A DNA stretch of 64,000 bases from Paludibacter jiangxiensis (GTDB lineage Bacteria; Bacteroidota; Bacteroidia; Bacteroidales; Paludibacteraceae). Shown piece by piece: positions 8,526 through 17,676 of this stretch (position 1 is its first letter; each line of letters starts with the position of its first letter). Under the pieces are notes generated by a model. The model was not told where the DNA came from and made no database searches. It saw only the letters and a program-made list of their open reading frames with translations. The stretch covers positions 124,001 to 188,000 of the forward strand of contig NZ_BDCR01000001.1 of NCBI RefSeq assembly GCF_001618385.1, written 5' to 3'. The translations under genes and the position numbers were made by a program.

Positions 8526-9632
8526 ATGTTTGATTATTTGATTGTTGGAGCCGGCCTTTTTGGAGCTGTTTTTGCCCACGAGGCAAAGAAGAACGGAAAA
8601 TCCTGTCTGGTCATTGACAAACGGAATCACTCCGGTGGAAATATTTATTGCCGCCAAACAGACAACATCAACGTACATGAATATGGTGCCCATATTTTTC
8701 ACACCAGCGACAAAACAATTTGGGAGTATATTCAACAATTTGTACAATTCAATCATTATATAAACTCTCCCATTGCAAATTATAAGGGCGAGCTATATAA
8801 TTTACCCTTCAACATGAACACTTTCTATCAGTTATGGAAAGTGCAAACACCCAAAGAAGCCCAACAAATAATAGCCAGCCAAATAGCCGACTTAAATATT
8901 CAGGAGCCGCAAAACCTTGAAGATCAAGCTTTGAAGCTGGTGGGAAAAGATATCTATGAAAAGCTAATTAAGGGATATACAGAAAAACAATGGGGAGTAT
9001 CCTGTACGCAACTTCCACCGTTTATTATTAGACGGCTTCCAGTTAGATTTACTTTTGATAACAATTACTTTAACGACACTTATCAGGGCGTACCGGTTGG
9101 AGGCTACAATAAAATTATAGAAGGACTTTTGGACGGCATAGAGACACGGCTGAATATCGATTTTTTTACCGATCGGAATCAACTAACTAAGTTGGCTCAT
9201 AAAATAGTTTATACGGGCTGTATCGATGAATATTTTGAATACCAATTGGGTGAATTGGAATATCGCTCACTCAAATTCGAACACGAACAGCTTGATATGC
9301 AGAATTTCCAAGGAAATGCTGTCTTTAATTATACTGATAGAGAAATCCCCTATACCAGAATCATTGAACACAAGCACTTTGAATTTGGTACACAAAAAAC
9401 AACCATTATTACGAAAGAGTATCCGGTGCAATGGCAAAGGGGAATGGAATGTTATTATCCGATAAACAACGAAAAAAACACTCAATTGTACAATCGATAT
9501 AAAGATTTGGCAAACGCTGAAAACAATGTGATTTTTGGTGGACGGCTTGGAGAATACAAATATTACGACATGCATCAGGTGATTGGTGCAGCATTAAAAT
9601 CGGTGCAGAAAGAATTCAACCATGAAATTTAA
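8526..9632 (+). CDS. glf: UDP-galactopyranose mutase
   Basis: Glf is an FAD enzyme that interconverts UDP-galactopyranose and UDP-galactofuranose. The 368-aa protein has the N-terminal Rossmann motif DYLIVGAGLFGAVFAHEAKK, then NHSGGNIYCRQTDNINVHEY and GAHIFHTS, both strongly diagnostic, and a C-terminal FAD-contacting stretch NNVIFGGRLGEYKYYDMHQV. Its presence implies galactofuranose in the glycan made here. The stop overlaps the next start by 11 nt. Confidence 0.95.
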   Translation: MFDYLIVGAGLFGAVFAHEAKKNGKSCLVIDKRNHSGGNIYCRQTDNINVHEYGAHIFHTSDKTIWEYIQQFVQFNHYINSPIANYKGELYNLPFNMNTFYQLWKVQTPKEAQQIIASQIADLNIQEPQNLEDQALKLVGKDIYEKLIKGYTEKQWGVSCTQLPPFIIRRLPVRFTFDNNYFNDTYQGVPVGGYNKIIEGLLDGIETRLNIDFFTDRNQLTKLAHKIVYTGCIDEYFEYQLGELEYRSLKFEHEQLDMQNFQGNAVFNYTDREIPYTRIIEHKHFEFGTQKTTIITKEYPVQWQRGMECYYPINNEKNTQLYNRYKDLANAENNVIFGGRLGEYKYYDMHQVIGAALKSVQKEFNHEI

Positions 9633-10398
9633 TACCATCTTATTCTCAGCATTCCACAAAGCTTATATACAACCTAAAGCCGAATGGATACAGCCCATTC
9701 ATGTTGGAAAAGCTATATCTGACGATGATTTAGGATACCCGGGCGACGATACGGGAGATAACATCTCAGCTCTTAATCCAATGTTTTGCGAACTAACAAT
9801 GCCTTACTGGATCTGGAAGAATGCTGACCGATCGGCTTGTAACTATTGGGGGCTCATGCACTACAGGCGTTATCTGGCACCCCCGACTCTGAATGATTAT
9901 ATCAGAATGCGGAAATCACGCTCCATCCAGTCTGATGAACTAGATAAATATCTTGGTGAAAAGACTAAAGCAAGAATAGACAAAGATCTGCAACGCTACG
10001 ATGTCATCATGCCCTACAGACGAAGGCTGATCGTGGATGAGCAAAATATGACGATGGAAGAACAGTTCAACATGCTGCATATTACCGAACATTGGATAGC
10101 TACTCTGCAGGTGATTCGCGAAAAATTCCCGGATTACGAACAAAGTTTTCATCTTTTCCAAAAAGATAAAAGAATGTATTATGCCAATATGATGATCACT
10201 TCCTGGACGATTTGGGATAATTACCTTAGCTGGTTGTTTGAAATTCTTTTTGAAGTAAACACGAGAATAACCATTCCGGAAGATAGCTACCAAAAAAGAG
10301 TCTTTGGTTTTTTGAGTGAACGGTTATTAAATCTCTACGTATATCACAATCGACTAACGATCAAACGATACATCACACTCAACATCGAAAGTTATTGA
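9622..10398 (+). CDS. DUF4422 glycan-biosynthesis protein (probable glycosyltransferase)
   Basis: 258 aa without signal peptide or membrane segment. The N-terminal pattern (MKFNTILFSAFHKAYI..., DDTGDNISALNPMFCELT, then NYWGLMHYRRYLAPP) matches DUF4422, a family found in capsule, LPS and exopolysaccharide loci and thought to contain glycosyltransferases. It overlaps glf by 11 nt. Function within the pathway is inferred from family and position only. Confidence 0.8.
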   Translation: MKFNTILFSAFHKAYIQPKAEWIQPIHVGKAISDDDLGYPGDDTGDNISALNPMFCELTMPYWIWKNADRSACNYWGLMHYRRYLAPPTLNDYIRMRKSRSIQSDELDKYLGEKTKARIDKDLQRYDVIMPYRRRLIVDEQNMTMEEQFNMLHITEHWIATLQVIREKFPDYEQSFHLFQKDKRMYYANMMITSWTIWDNYLSWLFEILFEVNTRITIPEDSYQKRVFGFLSERLLNLYVYHNRLTIKRYITLNIESY

Positions 10399-10444
10399 AA
10401 AAAAATAACAAGGATATCTGCTAATAATCACATCTAAGGGCATA

Positions 10445-11308
10445 ATGATTCAAAAAGACGATTTATTCGGAATAGTTGTATGGTATAATCCCTGCGAAGT
10501 TAATTTATCGGCCACAGACAGCTATGTAAACGAAGTCAACAAACTGATTATCGTAGATAATTCTGATGGAGACAATTCCCATTTAATTGAACAAAAGGGT
10601 TGGAAAAATACGATCTACCTTCCCAATCGTCAAAATAAAGGAATTGCAACGGCGTTAAACCAGGGATGCAGGCTTGCACTTGAACAGGGGGCTCAATGGG
10701 TTCTAACCATGGATCAAGATAGTTTTTTTGATAATGACGGAGTAAAATCTCTCATTCAGAAAGCCAACCATTACTGTAATTTTAATGAAACAGCTATTTT
10801 TTCGCCCCGGCATAACATCGAAGATGAGATAACGAAAGACAAGGTAAAACCAGAATATACAATAGAGAATGATGTTATGACTTCTGGCAACCTACTTTCT
10901 TTAGCGGCATTTCAAGCCACTGGTGATTTTTTGGACGATTTTTTTATTGATTTGGTTGATCTTGAATATTGCATTCGAATTAAGAAAAACGGATTTTTAA
11001 TTGTCATGATTAATGATGTAACATTACATCATTTTTTGGGAGGAGGAACATATCAAACCACATTTCTGGGATTCAAAAAATCGTTTTATAATCATTCTCC
11101 TCTAAGAAAATATTATATTGCCCGCAATTCTCTTTACGTGGCCAGTCTGCATAAAGAGCAAAGCAAGAAGTACAGAAAATATCTTTTAAAACAAATCAAA
11201 AAGGTAGTTCTTTACGACAACTGTAATAAATGGATCAAATTGCGATTTATGATAAAAGGAATTCTTGACTACAGAAAAGGGATTAAAGGACCTTACACTG
11301 CACACTGA
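10445..11308 (+). CDS. Glycosyltransferase family 2, rhamnosyltransferase-like
   Basis: A 287-aa GT-A enzyme. The N-terminal half has the nucleotide-sugar fold with NKLIIVDNSD and LPNRQNKGIATALNQGCRLA, and the metal-binding DxD equivalent in WVLTMDQDSFF (about residues 93-100), an arrangement common in RfbF-type rhamnosyltransferases. FFIDLVDLEYCIRIKKNGF holds the acid region near the catalytic base. The coding region is clearly AT-rich, like the rest of the cluster's second half. Donor sugar is not determinable. Confidence 0.82.
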   Translation: MIQKDDLFGIVVWYNPCEVNLSATDSYVNEVNKLIIVDNSDGDNSHLIEQKGWKNTIYLPNRQNKGIATALNQGCRLALEQGAQWVLTMDQDSFFDNDGVKSLIQKANHYCNFNETAIFSPRHNIEDEITKDKVKPEYTIENDVMTSGNLLSLAAFQATGDFLDDFFIDLVDLEYCIRIKKNGFLIVMINDVTLHHFLGGGTYQTTFLGFKKSFYNHSPLRKYYIARNSLYVASLHKEQSKKYRKYLLKQIKKVVLYDNCNKWIKLRFMIKGILDYRKGIKGPYTAH

Positions 11309-11413
11309 CCAAACCTGTTTGTATCATAAATATTGCAACTAAGTTCTGTTATAAGGCTTTTCAGACTATGGACTATTCCATATTGCTTAATGAAAGAAAA
11401 ACATTACACACTC

Positions 11414-12223
11414 ATGAAAGAAAAAGTAGCTATCGTAATACCAATATACAAGACATCACTTACTCCTTTTGAACAGGTGGCTCTCGACAAGTGTGTGAAC
11501 ATATTGGGACACTATCCGATTTATTTTGTAGCTCCTAAATCGTTGCATATTGAAGAGATTGTTAATACAAAGACAGGATCAAAGATCATCCGTTTCCCCA
11601 ACTATTTCTTCAAAGGAATTGCAGGATATAACCAACTGATGTTGAGCAGTTGTTTTTACGAAGCATTTACCCAATACGAATACATACTTATCTACCAGTT
11701 AGATGCTTACATTTTCGAAGACGAACTTTTAAGCTGGTGCGACCGAAACTATGATTATGTGGGTGCTCCCTGGATTCCAGCTCAAAAATATGAGCAAGCT
11801 TCCTACCAGCTGGGGCTTCGTGTCATGAATTTTTTAGGAGATATGGTTAGAATTAAAACGGGAGCTCAGAACTATTACAAGGTCGGAAACGGAGGGTTCT
11901 CTTTGCGAAAAGTAGATACATTCCTAAAAATAACACAGTTAGAAGAAAACCACATCAATTATTACTTATCGAAGAAGGGACCCCGATTTCATGAAGATAT
12001 CTTTTGGGGTGTTGATATGGCAAAACGTCATAAAAACTTCAAAGTTCCAAAATGGGAAGAGGCTTTGGGCTTCTCTTTTGATGTAAGGCCTCATCTGGCA
12101 TATAAATATGCCAATCACAAGCTTCCCTTTGGATGCCATGGATGGCATAAGCAGTCTCATTCTTTGTTTTGGGAAAAGCACATCCTCGATTATCCAAAGT
12201 TTAGAATACAAACAATTAAATAA
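11414..12223 (+). CDS. DUF5672 family protein (putative glycosyltransferase)
   Basis: About 270 aa. The core VAIVIPIYKTSLTPFEQVAL, the YILIYQLDAYIFEDELLSWC segment with an Asp-x-x dyad, and DYVGAPWI match DUF5672, found in surface-glycan loci. The frame is open back to a TTG at 11333 and has another ATG at 11390; 11414 is preferred because family members begin directly before the VAIVIP strand, but 11390 is possible. It is the last gene of the cluster, and transcription may run from ruvB or from an unrecognised internal promoter. Confidence 0.75.
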   Translation: MKEKVAIVIPIYKTSLTPFEQVALDKCVNILGHYPIYFVAPKSLHIEEIVNTKTGSKIIRFPNYFFKGIAGYNQLMLSSCFYEAFTQYEYILIYQLDAYIFEDELLSWCDRNYDYVGAPWIPAQKYEQASYQLGLRVMNFLGDMVRIKTGAQNYYKVGNGGFSLRKVDTFLKITQLEENHINYYLSKKGPRFHEDIFWGVDMAKRHKNFKVPKWEEALGFSFDVRPHLAYKYANHKLPFGCHGWHKQSHSLFWEKHILDYPKFRIQTIK

Positions 12224-12492
12224 TATATAAGCTCATTTGGTGGCTTAACACACGCTCAAATATTTATCAAAATATGCACTCCTTTGTTTATACAAATGGA
12301 CGCCTCTCTATTTTGTAAAATAATCACATGCCTTATCATGGCATCTATCGTGTTCGAAATCTTTTCCGGTCCTTTGCCATCCCCCATATGAGTAGAAAGA
12401 ATCTACTTAACCACCTACTTCTTAAAAGCCATGCACCTATGTTCCTGGCATGATAATGCTTGAATGTTATCCCCTTTTTTTAAAACTACAGG

Positions 12493-13665
12493 TTAAACGT
12501 GATCTTGTTTCCTAACGCTTACCATCTCCCAAATGATTCGTAACCATAACAATGAACATGGCAAAGCCTGAAGGGCATTCGGCAGTATATATTGTTTATA
12601 AATAGTTCGAGGGAACAAATCGGACGGCCCGAAGCTAGCAAGCAACATCACGAAGATTAACAATCCCCAATCCCAGTACGAAAACGGACGTTGCTGGACG
12701 ACAAACCAAATGGCAGCTCCCACTATGGCAATTATATAAGTATTCGGTTCGCTCCCGGTGCTAAACAACACAACAAACAGCAACACTGAAGCTAACATCC
12801 GTAATTGATATCCTTCATTTTTATATGCTTTGAAATTCAAAAAAGATATAGCGACAAGCAAGATTCCGGGCAAGATAACAAGCAAGCTTGACCACTCAAA
12901 ATGACCGGTTGTTTTTTTGATCATTCCAATAAGAGAAACATTTTGCATCAATGCCGTATTGTTGTCTCCATTTTTCATAATAAGACCTTGCAACCATTCC
13001 TTGTGTTGGCTTACTACAAAATCGAAAGAAGAAAATAACATTGGCAATGCAAAAAAGACAATTCCCCATATCACGCTCCACAACACAAGCTTTGTTTTAT
13101 GTTTTGAAAAGAAGAAGAAGGCAAATCCTACTATCCCATAAATCTTTACGAAGGTTCCCAACATTATCATAAATGCTGCCCAGCCGTCTTTCTCCTTTTT
13201 GACCATTGTATATGACAGAACAATTAATGCCGCAGTCGCTGTATTAAACTGCACATTAGTTTGGGCGATTATTAACGAATTGGTAACCAACCAGCACACG
13301 ACCACTATTTGCCATTTCTTCAACGGAAGTTCTTTTAACGCTACAAACAACAGCAAACAAAGACAGAGCAGCCACAATGCACTTCCCAAAATATCGGGCA
13401 ACAAAGCGAACGGAGCCATAATGACACTAAAGATGGGGCCGTAATGATTTAAATCTCCATACGCTTCAGGGCGGGGTTGGTATAAAGGATATTGCTCTAC
13501 AAGATTCAAAAATGCATATTTATATATCTTGTAATTCCCGTGTATACCATGCGTAAGTTGCTTGATAACAATAACACCTACTGAAAGAACTGACCATACA
13601 GCCAGAATAAAGCGATAATCTGAAAAAACAGGTTTCTTAAAAAACCGAACAACGCTTTGTAACAT
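12493..13665 (-). CDS. DUF2029/GT87-like polytopic membrane glycosyltransferase
   Basis: A 390-aa inner-membrane protein with about 9-10 hydrophobic helices. The N-terminal loop region YPLYQPRPEAYGDLNHYGPI and helix-loop pattern fit DUF2029 (GT87), polyprenyl-phosphate-sugar-dependent mannosyl/glycosyltransferases of the GT-C fold. It converges on the glycan cluster across a 269-bp gap with no clear terminator. Acceptor and sugar are unknown. A minus-strand -7 box (TATCTTTG, 13692-13699) lies 27 nt upstream of the ATG. Confidence 0.75.
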   Translation of the reverse strand: MLQSVVRFFKKPVFSDYRFILAVWSVLSVGVIVIKQLTHGIHGNYKIYKYAFLNLVEQYPLYQPRPEAYGDLNHYGPIFSVIMAPFALLPDILGSALWLLCLCLLLFVALKELPLKKWQIVVVCWLVTNSLIIAQTNVQFNTATAALIVLSYTMVKKEKDGWAAFMIMLGTFVKIYGIVGFAFFFFSKHKTKLVLWSVIWGIVFFALPMLFSSFDFVVSQHKEWLQGLIMKNGDNNTALMQNVSLIGMIKKTTGHFEWSSLLVILPGILLVAISFLNFKAYKNEGYQLRMLASVLLFVVLFSTGSEPNTYIIAIVGAAIWFVVQQRPFSYWDWGLLIFVMLLASFGPSDLFPRTIYKQYILPNALQALPCSLLWLRIIWEMVSVRKQDHV

Positions 13666-13691
13666 AAAATCAATTTATTTTTTTAGACCTA

Positions 13692-13699
13692 CAAAGATA
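13692..13699 (-). promoter_or_regulatory. -7 box of the GT87-like gene
   Basis: Minus-strand TATCTTTG, 27 nt upstream of the ATG at 13665. No good -33 at the standard spacing. Confidence 0.45.
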
Positions 13700-13830
13700 C
13701 ACCTTTTCTACCAAGCAACCCCTATTTTTAGCATTCCCGGATTCATTCAGATGAGCAGTCATCGTTACAATACATTCTAAAACATTTTTTTATTTAATAC
13801 ATAAAAGAGTAAAAATAAAAAACTAATAGC

Positions 13831-13838
13831 TATTTTTG
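13831..13838 (+). promoter_or_regulatory. -7 box of the M16 peptidase operon
   Basis: TATTTTTG, 67 nt before the ATG at 13906. The -33 region is A/T-rich without a clear TTTG. Confidence 0.4.
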
Positions 13839-13905
13839 TACCGTTTGTTTGGCAACAGACAAAACCAATTTGTCAACTAAAATCATTACTTATTAATTAC
13901 ACCTT

Positions 13906-15264
13906 ATGATTAAAAAGATGCTTTTTTGCATGAGCATGTTTGCTGTGCTCCTGCCTGGGGTTGCTCAAAAACCTGCCAATTTTTTCAACACAAAATTAGC
14001 TAACGGACTGGAAGTGTTGGTTGTTGAAGACAAAAGCGTTCCTCTTGCCACCGTTGAAATTACGACCAAGAATGGTTCTTACACAGAATCTCCGGAGTTC
14101 AACGGACTGAGTCACCTGTATGAACATATGTTTTTCAAAGCGAATAAGGATTATCCAAGTCAGGAAGTCTATATGGCCAAAACACGTGAACTTGGAATCA
14201 TATTCAATGGAACAACCTCAGAAGAAAAGGTCAATTATTTTTTCACCTTGCCCAAGAATAATTGGCTAGCCGGCCTTAAATTCATGAATTCGGCTATCCG
14301 TTATCCATTGTTTTTGCCGGAAGAAATGAAAAAAGAAAATGTTGTTGTTGATGGTGAATTTCAAAGAAATGAATCCAACCCTTATTTTCCTCTGTATATG
14401 GCAATGAACAAGGCCTTGTGGGGTGATCTTTTCAGTCGCAAAAATGTGATTGGTGACCATACAATCATCAACACGGCCACTCCTGAGAAAATGCAGGCTA
14501 TCAAAGACAAATACTATTGGCCAAACAATTCGATGCTTATTATCTCGGGAGATGTGAACCACTCGGAGGTTTTTGCCAAAGTGAAAGAAATCTTCAGTTC
14601 GTGGAAAGCATCCGGCTTTGATCCTTTCAAAAAGTGGCCGATTCCCGAATTCAAACCTCTGACAAAGAATGACTATTTTGTTGTTGAGTCAAAAAACGCA
14701 AGAGTACCTATGTTTATGCTTGGCTGGCATGGCCCGGACACCCGCAACGACCGTCCGGCAACCTACGCTGCTGATGTATTTTCTTTTATCCTGTCTCAAA
14801 ACTCGAATAAATTCCAGAAAGAGCTTGTAGACAAAGGCATCGCTTTGCAAACCCAGGTCAATTATCAGACCTTGAGCCATGTAGGCCCTATTCGTGTAAT
14901 TGTAGTGCCCAACCCGGGCAATGTCGCTGCATGTGCTCAAGCGTTGAAAGAACAAATTGCCCAGTGGGATTCTCCCGATTATATCACAGACGAACAACTG
15001 GCAAATGCAAAACGTCAGCTTGAAATTCAGAACCTTCAGGAATTTGATGTAACCTCATCGTTGTCGCACAGTCTGGCTTACAATTGGTGTACTGCCGATC
15101 TGGACTATTTCTACAATTATGTTGCCAATGTAAAGAAGGTAACCAAAACCGACCTCCAGAACTACGTTCGCAAATATATTAAAGGCAAAAACTATTGCGC
15201 GGGATTATTAATCAATCCAGCACAAAAAGATCAGTTAAAGCCGGAAACCTTTTGGAAAGAATAA
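13906..15264 (+). CDS. M16 zinc metallopeptidase, catalytic subunit (exported)
   Basis: A 452-aa insulinase/pitrilysin-family protease with an N-terminal signal peptide (cleavage near VAQ, residues 19-21), so periplasmic or outer-membrane associated. The inverted zinc motif is intact: His70-Leu-Tyr-Glu73-His74 in GLSHLYEHMFFK, and the downstream Glu ligand is probably in VVVDGEFQRNE. Two M16 half-units are visible, N-terminal catalytic and C-terminal from about residue 250. The next gene is a second M16 protein without the motif, as in heterodimeric PqqF/MPP-like pairs. Substrate unknown. Confidence 0.9.
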   Translation: MIKKMLFCMSMFAVLLPGVAQKPANFFNTKLANGLEVLVVEDKSVPLATVEITTKNGSYTESPEFNGLSHLYEHMFFKANKDYPSQEVYMAKTRELGIIFNGTTSEEKVNYFFTLPKNNWLAGLKFMNSAIRYPLFLPEEMKKENVVVDGEFQRNESNPYFPLYMAMNKALWGDLFSRKNVIGDHTIINTATPEKMQAIKDKYYWPNNSMLIISGDVNHSEVFAKVKEIFSSWKASGFDPFKKWPIPEFKPLTKNDYFVVESKNARVPMFMLGWHGPDTRNDRPATYAADVFSFILSQNSNKFQKELVDKGIALQTQVNYQTLSHVGPIRVIVVPNPGNVAACAQALKEQIAQWDSPDYITDEQLANAKRQLEIQNLQEFDVTSSLSHSLAYNWCTADLDYFYNYVANVKKVTKTDLQNYVRKYIKGKNYCAGLLINPAQKDQLKPETFWKE

Positions 15265-15306
15265 CTGAACAACTAACAAAATTATCAACTACTAAATATT
15301 AAACAA

Positions 15307-16611
15307 ATGAAATTCAAGATATTTGGAACTTTGATGATATTATTGGCCTGCAATTTTTACATACAGGCTCAGGATGGTGTCACAGAAATCAACATAAACG
15401 GGTTAAAGGTGATTTTCAAGCCTTCAACCAAACAAACTGTCAGCGCTTATCTGTTCTTCAGAGGCGGAACTTCCAATTATTCGGCACAGGAACAAGGTAT
15501 CGAATCACTTGCCTTAAGCGCAGCGATAGAATGTGGCACTGAAAAATATCCGAAAGATGCATTCAAAGATATGGCCGACAAATATGGCATTAGCCTGGGG
15601 AATAACTCAGCATTCGATTTTGGCTATATCAGCATGAGCTGTGTCAAACCTTACTTTAACGAAGGATGGGATTTGTTCACCGAAGCAGTAAAACATCCGG
15701 TATTCGACACGAAAGAGTTGGCGTTACTTCAACAAAAAATGATTGCAAACCTTAAATCCATGGAGAGCAATCCGGACAATGCGCTCACAAAACTCACTAT
15801 GCTCGATGCATTTAAGAACACGCGCTATGCCATTCGCCCGGAAGGTTCGGTAGAAACCGTTAGCGCTTTCAAACAGGAAGATATCAAGAAATATTACACC
15901 CAACTATTGAACGCAAATCGTTTATTATTGGTTATCGTGGGGAATATGACTGCACAGGAAGTAAAACAAAAGGCAGAAGCTGCATTTTCACAATTACCAT
16001 CAGCTCCGGTTGCAAACGTCAATGCTCCGGTTGCTACTCAAATAGATTCGAATTCGCTAAACGTTGAAAGCCGCAAAATTGCGACCAATTACATGGCCGG
16101 AATCATGGGAGCTCCGTCTATTGCCGATCCCGATTTCAATGCTTACAGATTAGCATTCACTATCCTGTACGACAAACTTTTTGAAGAAATAAGAACAAAA
16201 AGAAATCTTTCTTATGCACCATCAGCCTCATTATCAAGCGGGCTCATTCCATATTCACGCATATATGTCACAACCACCAAACCCAAAGATGCTGTTGTTG
16301 CCATGACTGATGAAATTAAACGGTTGCGAAACGGAGGCTTTACTGCAACTGATCTCAGAGATGCAAAAAGTCAGTTATCCACTTCTTATTTCATGAGAAA
16401 TGAATCCACCTCAGCCAACGCTATGGCATTGGGGATTGCAGAAATCAAGGGCAGTTGGAAAAATGAAATCTCGCTCTTAGACAAAATCAATGCAGTAACA
16501 CTTCCTCAGATGCAGGCGGTATTTACCAAATATGCTGATGGTATCAAATGGAGCTATCTGGGCGATGAAACATTAGCCGACAAAGAAGCTTTTGGGAAAA
16601 CAGTGAAGTAA
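15307..16611 (+). CDS. M16 family protein, non-catalytic partner (exported)
   Basis: 434 aa with a signal peptide (cleavage after IQAQ, about residue 22). The fold matches M16, including the Arg/Tyr segment KRNLSYAPSASLSSGLIPYS that completes the partner's active site. The HxxEH motif is absent: the equivalent segment reads GIESLALSAAIECGTEKYP. This is the pattern of the non-catalytic subunit in two-chain M16 peptidases. It starts 42 nt after the catalytic gene and ends before a strong terminator, so the two form one operon. Confidence 0.88.
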   Translation: MKFKIFGTLMILLACNFYIQAQDGVTEININGLKVIFKPSTKQTVSAYLFFRGGTSNYSAQEQGIESLALSAAIECGTEKYPKDAFKDMADKYGISLGNNSAFDFGYISMSCVKPYFNEGWDLFTEAVKHPVFDTKELALLQQKMIANLKSMESNPDNALTKLTMLDAFKNTRYAIRPEGSVETVSAFKQEDIKKYYTQLLNANRLLLVIVGNMTAQEVKQKAEAAFSQLPSAPVANVNAPVATQIDSNSLNVESRKIATNYMAGIMGAPSIADPDFNAYRLAFTILYDKLFEEIRTKRNLSYAPSASLSSGLIPYSRIYVTTTKPKDAVVAMTDEIKRLRNGGFTATDLRDAKSQLSTSYFMRNESTSANAMALGIAEIKGSWKNEISLLDKINAVTLPQMQAVFTKYADGIKWSYLGDETLADKEAFGKTVK

Positions 16612-16628
16612 CTTTACCCGAATAAATG

Positions 16629-16664
16629 ACAAAGGCAGTCCGTTTGAGACTGCCTTTGTTGTTT
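16629..16664 (+). terminator. Terminator of the M16 operon
   Basis: A perfect 12-bp stem, ACAAAGGCAGTC (16629-16640) and GACTGCCTTTGT (16648-16659), with a 7-nt loop and T-rich tail. It also faces the convergent M28 gene. Confidence 0.85.
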
Positions 16665-16680
16665 TATATAGTGCGACAAT

Positions 16681-17664
16681 CTATTTTTCGCCGTAAATAA
16701 CGCCAAGCAATGTTTGTCCTACCACGAGAAGGGTTTGTTTATCGACATTATCCATTGTATCATGAGTAGTGTGCCAGTAACTGCCAAAGCCGGTCTGACT
16801 GTGTGGATCGAAATGAATTATATCAATACAGGGAATTCCGGCCAACCGATTGACATAAATATGATCGTCGGTAATTGCGCCACCGGTTCCGTCGACAAAA
16901 TTGGAAGTAAAACCATATTCGCGAGCCTTATTCCAGACTTTATCTACAATTGAAGGGGCAAAATTCAACGATTCCTGTTCTTTATAAAAGACAGCTCCAG
17001 GGGCTCCCACCATGTCCAGTAAAATTCCGAAACGAGCCTTATATCCTTTTACATGCGGATTTTTAGCCCAGTATTGGGTACCCAGACACCACGAATCTTC
17101 ATCGTGCGTACCCTGATAAAATTCAGGAGTTCCATAGTCTTCCGAATCAAGAAAGATAATATCAACCCCGACCGCCGGCTGTTGCTTATTAAGTTGCCGG
17201 GCTACTTCCATCAGCACCCCCACCCCGCTGGCAGCATCGTTAGCACCCATAACAGGCTTGTGATGGTTTGCCGGATCTTTATCCTGATCGCACCAGGGAC
17301 GACAATCCCAGTGAGCACAGAGTAAAATCCGCTCTTTCAGCTCAGGTTTATATGAAGCAATAATGTTGGTCGACTTCAGAATAGTTCCGTCATATCCTTT
17401 CAAGTCGGCTTTTTGCCGAATTACCTTTGCACCAAAAGCCTCCATCTTTGACACCAGATAATCCGCACAAGCATCATGCGCCTTTGAATTAGGAACCCGT
17501 GGACCAAAATCGCATTGGCTTTTCACATAAAGAAAAGATGAATCGGAATCAAATTGCGGTACAGCTACCTGTGCTGTCTGATCGGTGGAAGTCGACTGTT
17601 TGCTGGCAGAACTGCAACCAATCACGAAAAGCAGAAGACAACATACGGTTGTAAATTTATTCAT
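16681..17664 (-). CDS. M28-fold lipoprotein, probable type II glutaminyl-peptide cyclotransferase
   Basis: 327 aa with a lipoprotein signal: lipobox VIGC at residues 14-17, so membrane-anchored outside the cytoplasm. The core is M28-like: LLCAHWDCRPWCDQDKDP, then MGANDAASGVGVLMEVARQL and IIFLDSEDYGTPEF, and a late His in IIHFDPHSQTGFGSYWHTTHD. The pattern AHWD-R-P ... DSEDYG resembles the mammalian-type glutaminyl cyclases of oral Bacteroidales, which cyclise N-terminal Gln exposed after signal peptidase I cleavage. An aminopeptidase role is the alternative. It is the third gene of a probable operon behind the DUF3943 gene (12-nt gap). Confidence 0.75.
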   Translation of the reverse strand: MNKFTTVCCLLLFVIGCSSASKQSTSTDQTAQVAVPQFDSDSSFLYVKSQCDFGPRVPNSKAHDACADYLVSKMEAFGAKVIRQKADLKGYDGTILKSTNIIASYKPELKERILLCAHWDCRPWCDQDKDPANHHKPVMGANDAASGVGVLMEVARQLNKQQPAVGVDIIFLDSEDYGTPEFYQGTHDEDSWCLGTQYWAKNPHVKGYKARFGILLDMVGAPGAVFYKEQESLNFAPSIVDKVWNKAREYGFTSNFVDGTGGAITDDHIYVNRLAGIPCIDIIHFDPHSQTGFGSYWHTTHDTMDNVDKQTLLVVGQTLLGVIYGEK

Positions 17665-17676
17665 ATGGATAATAGC

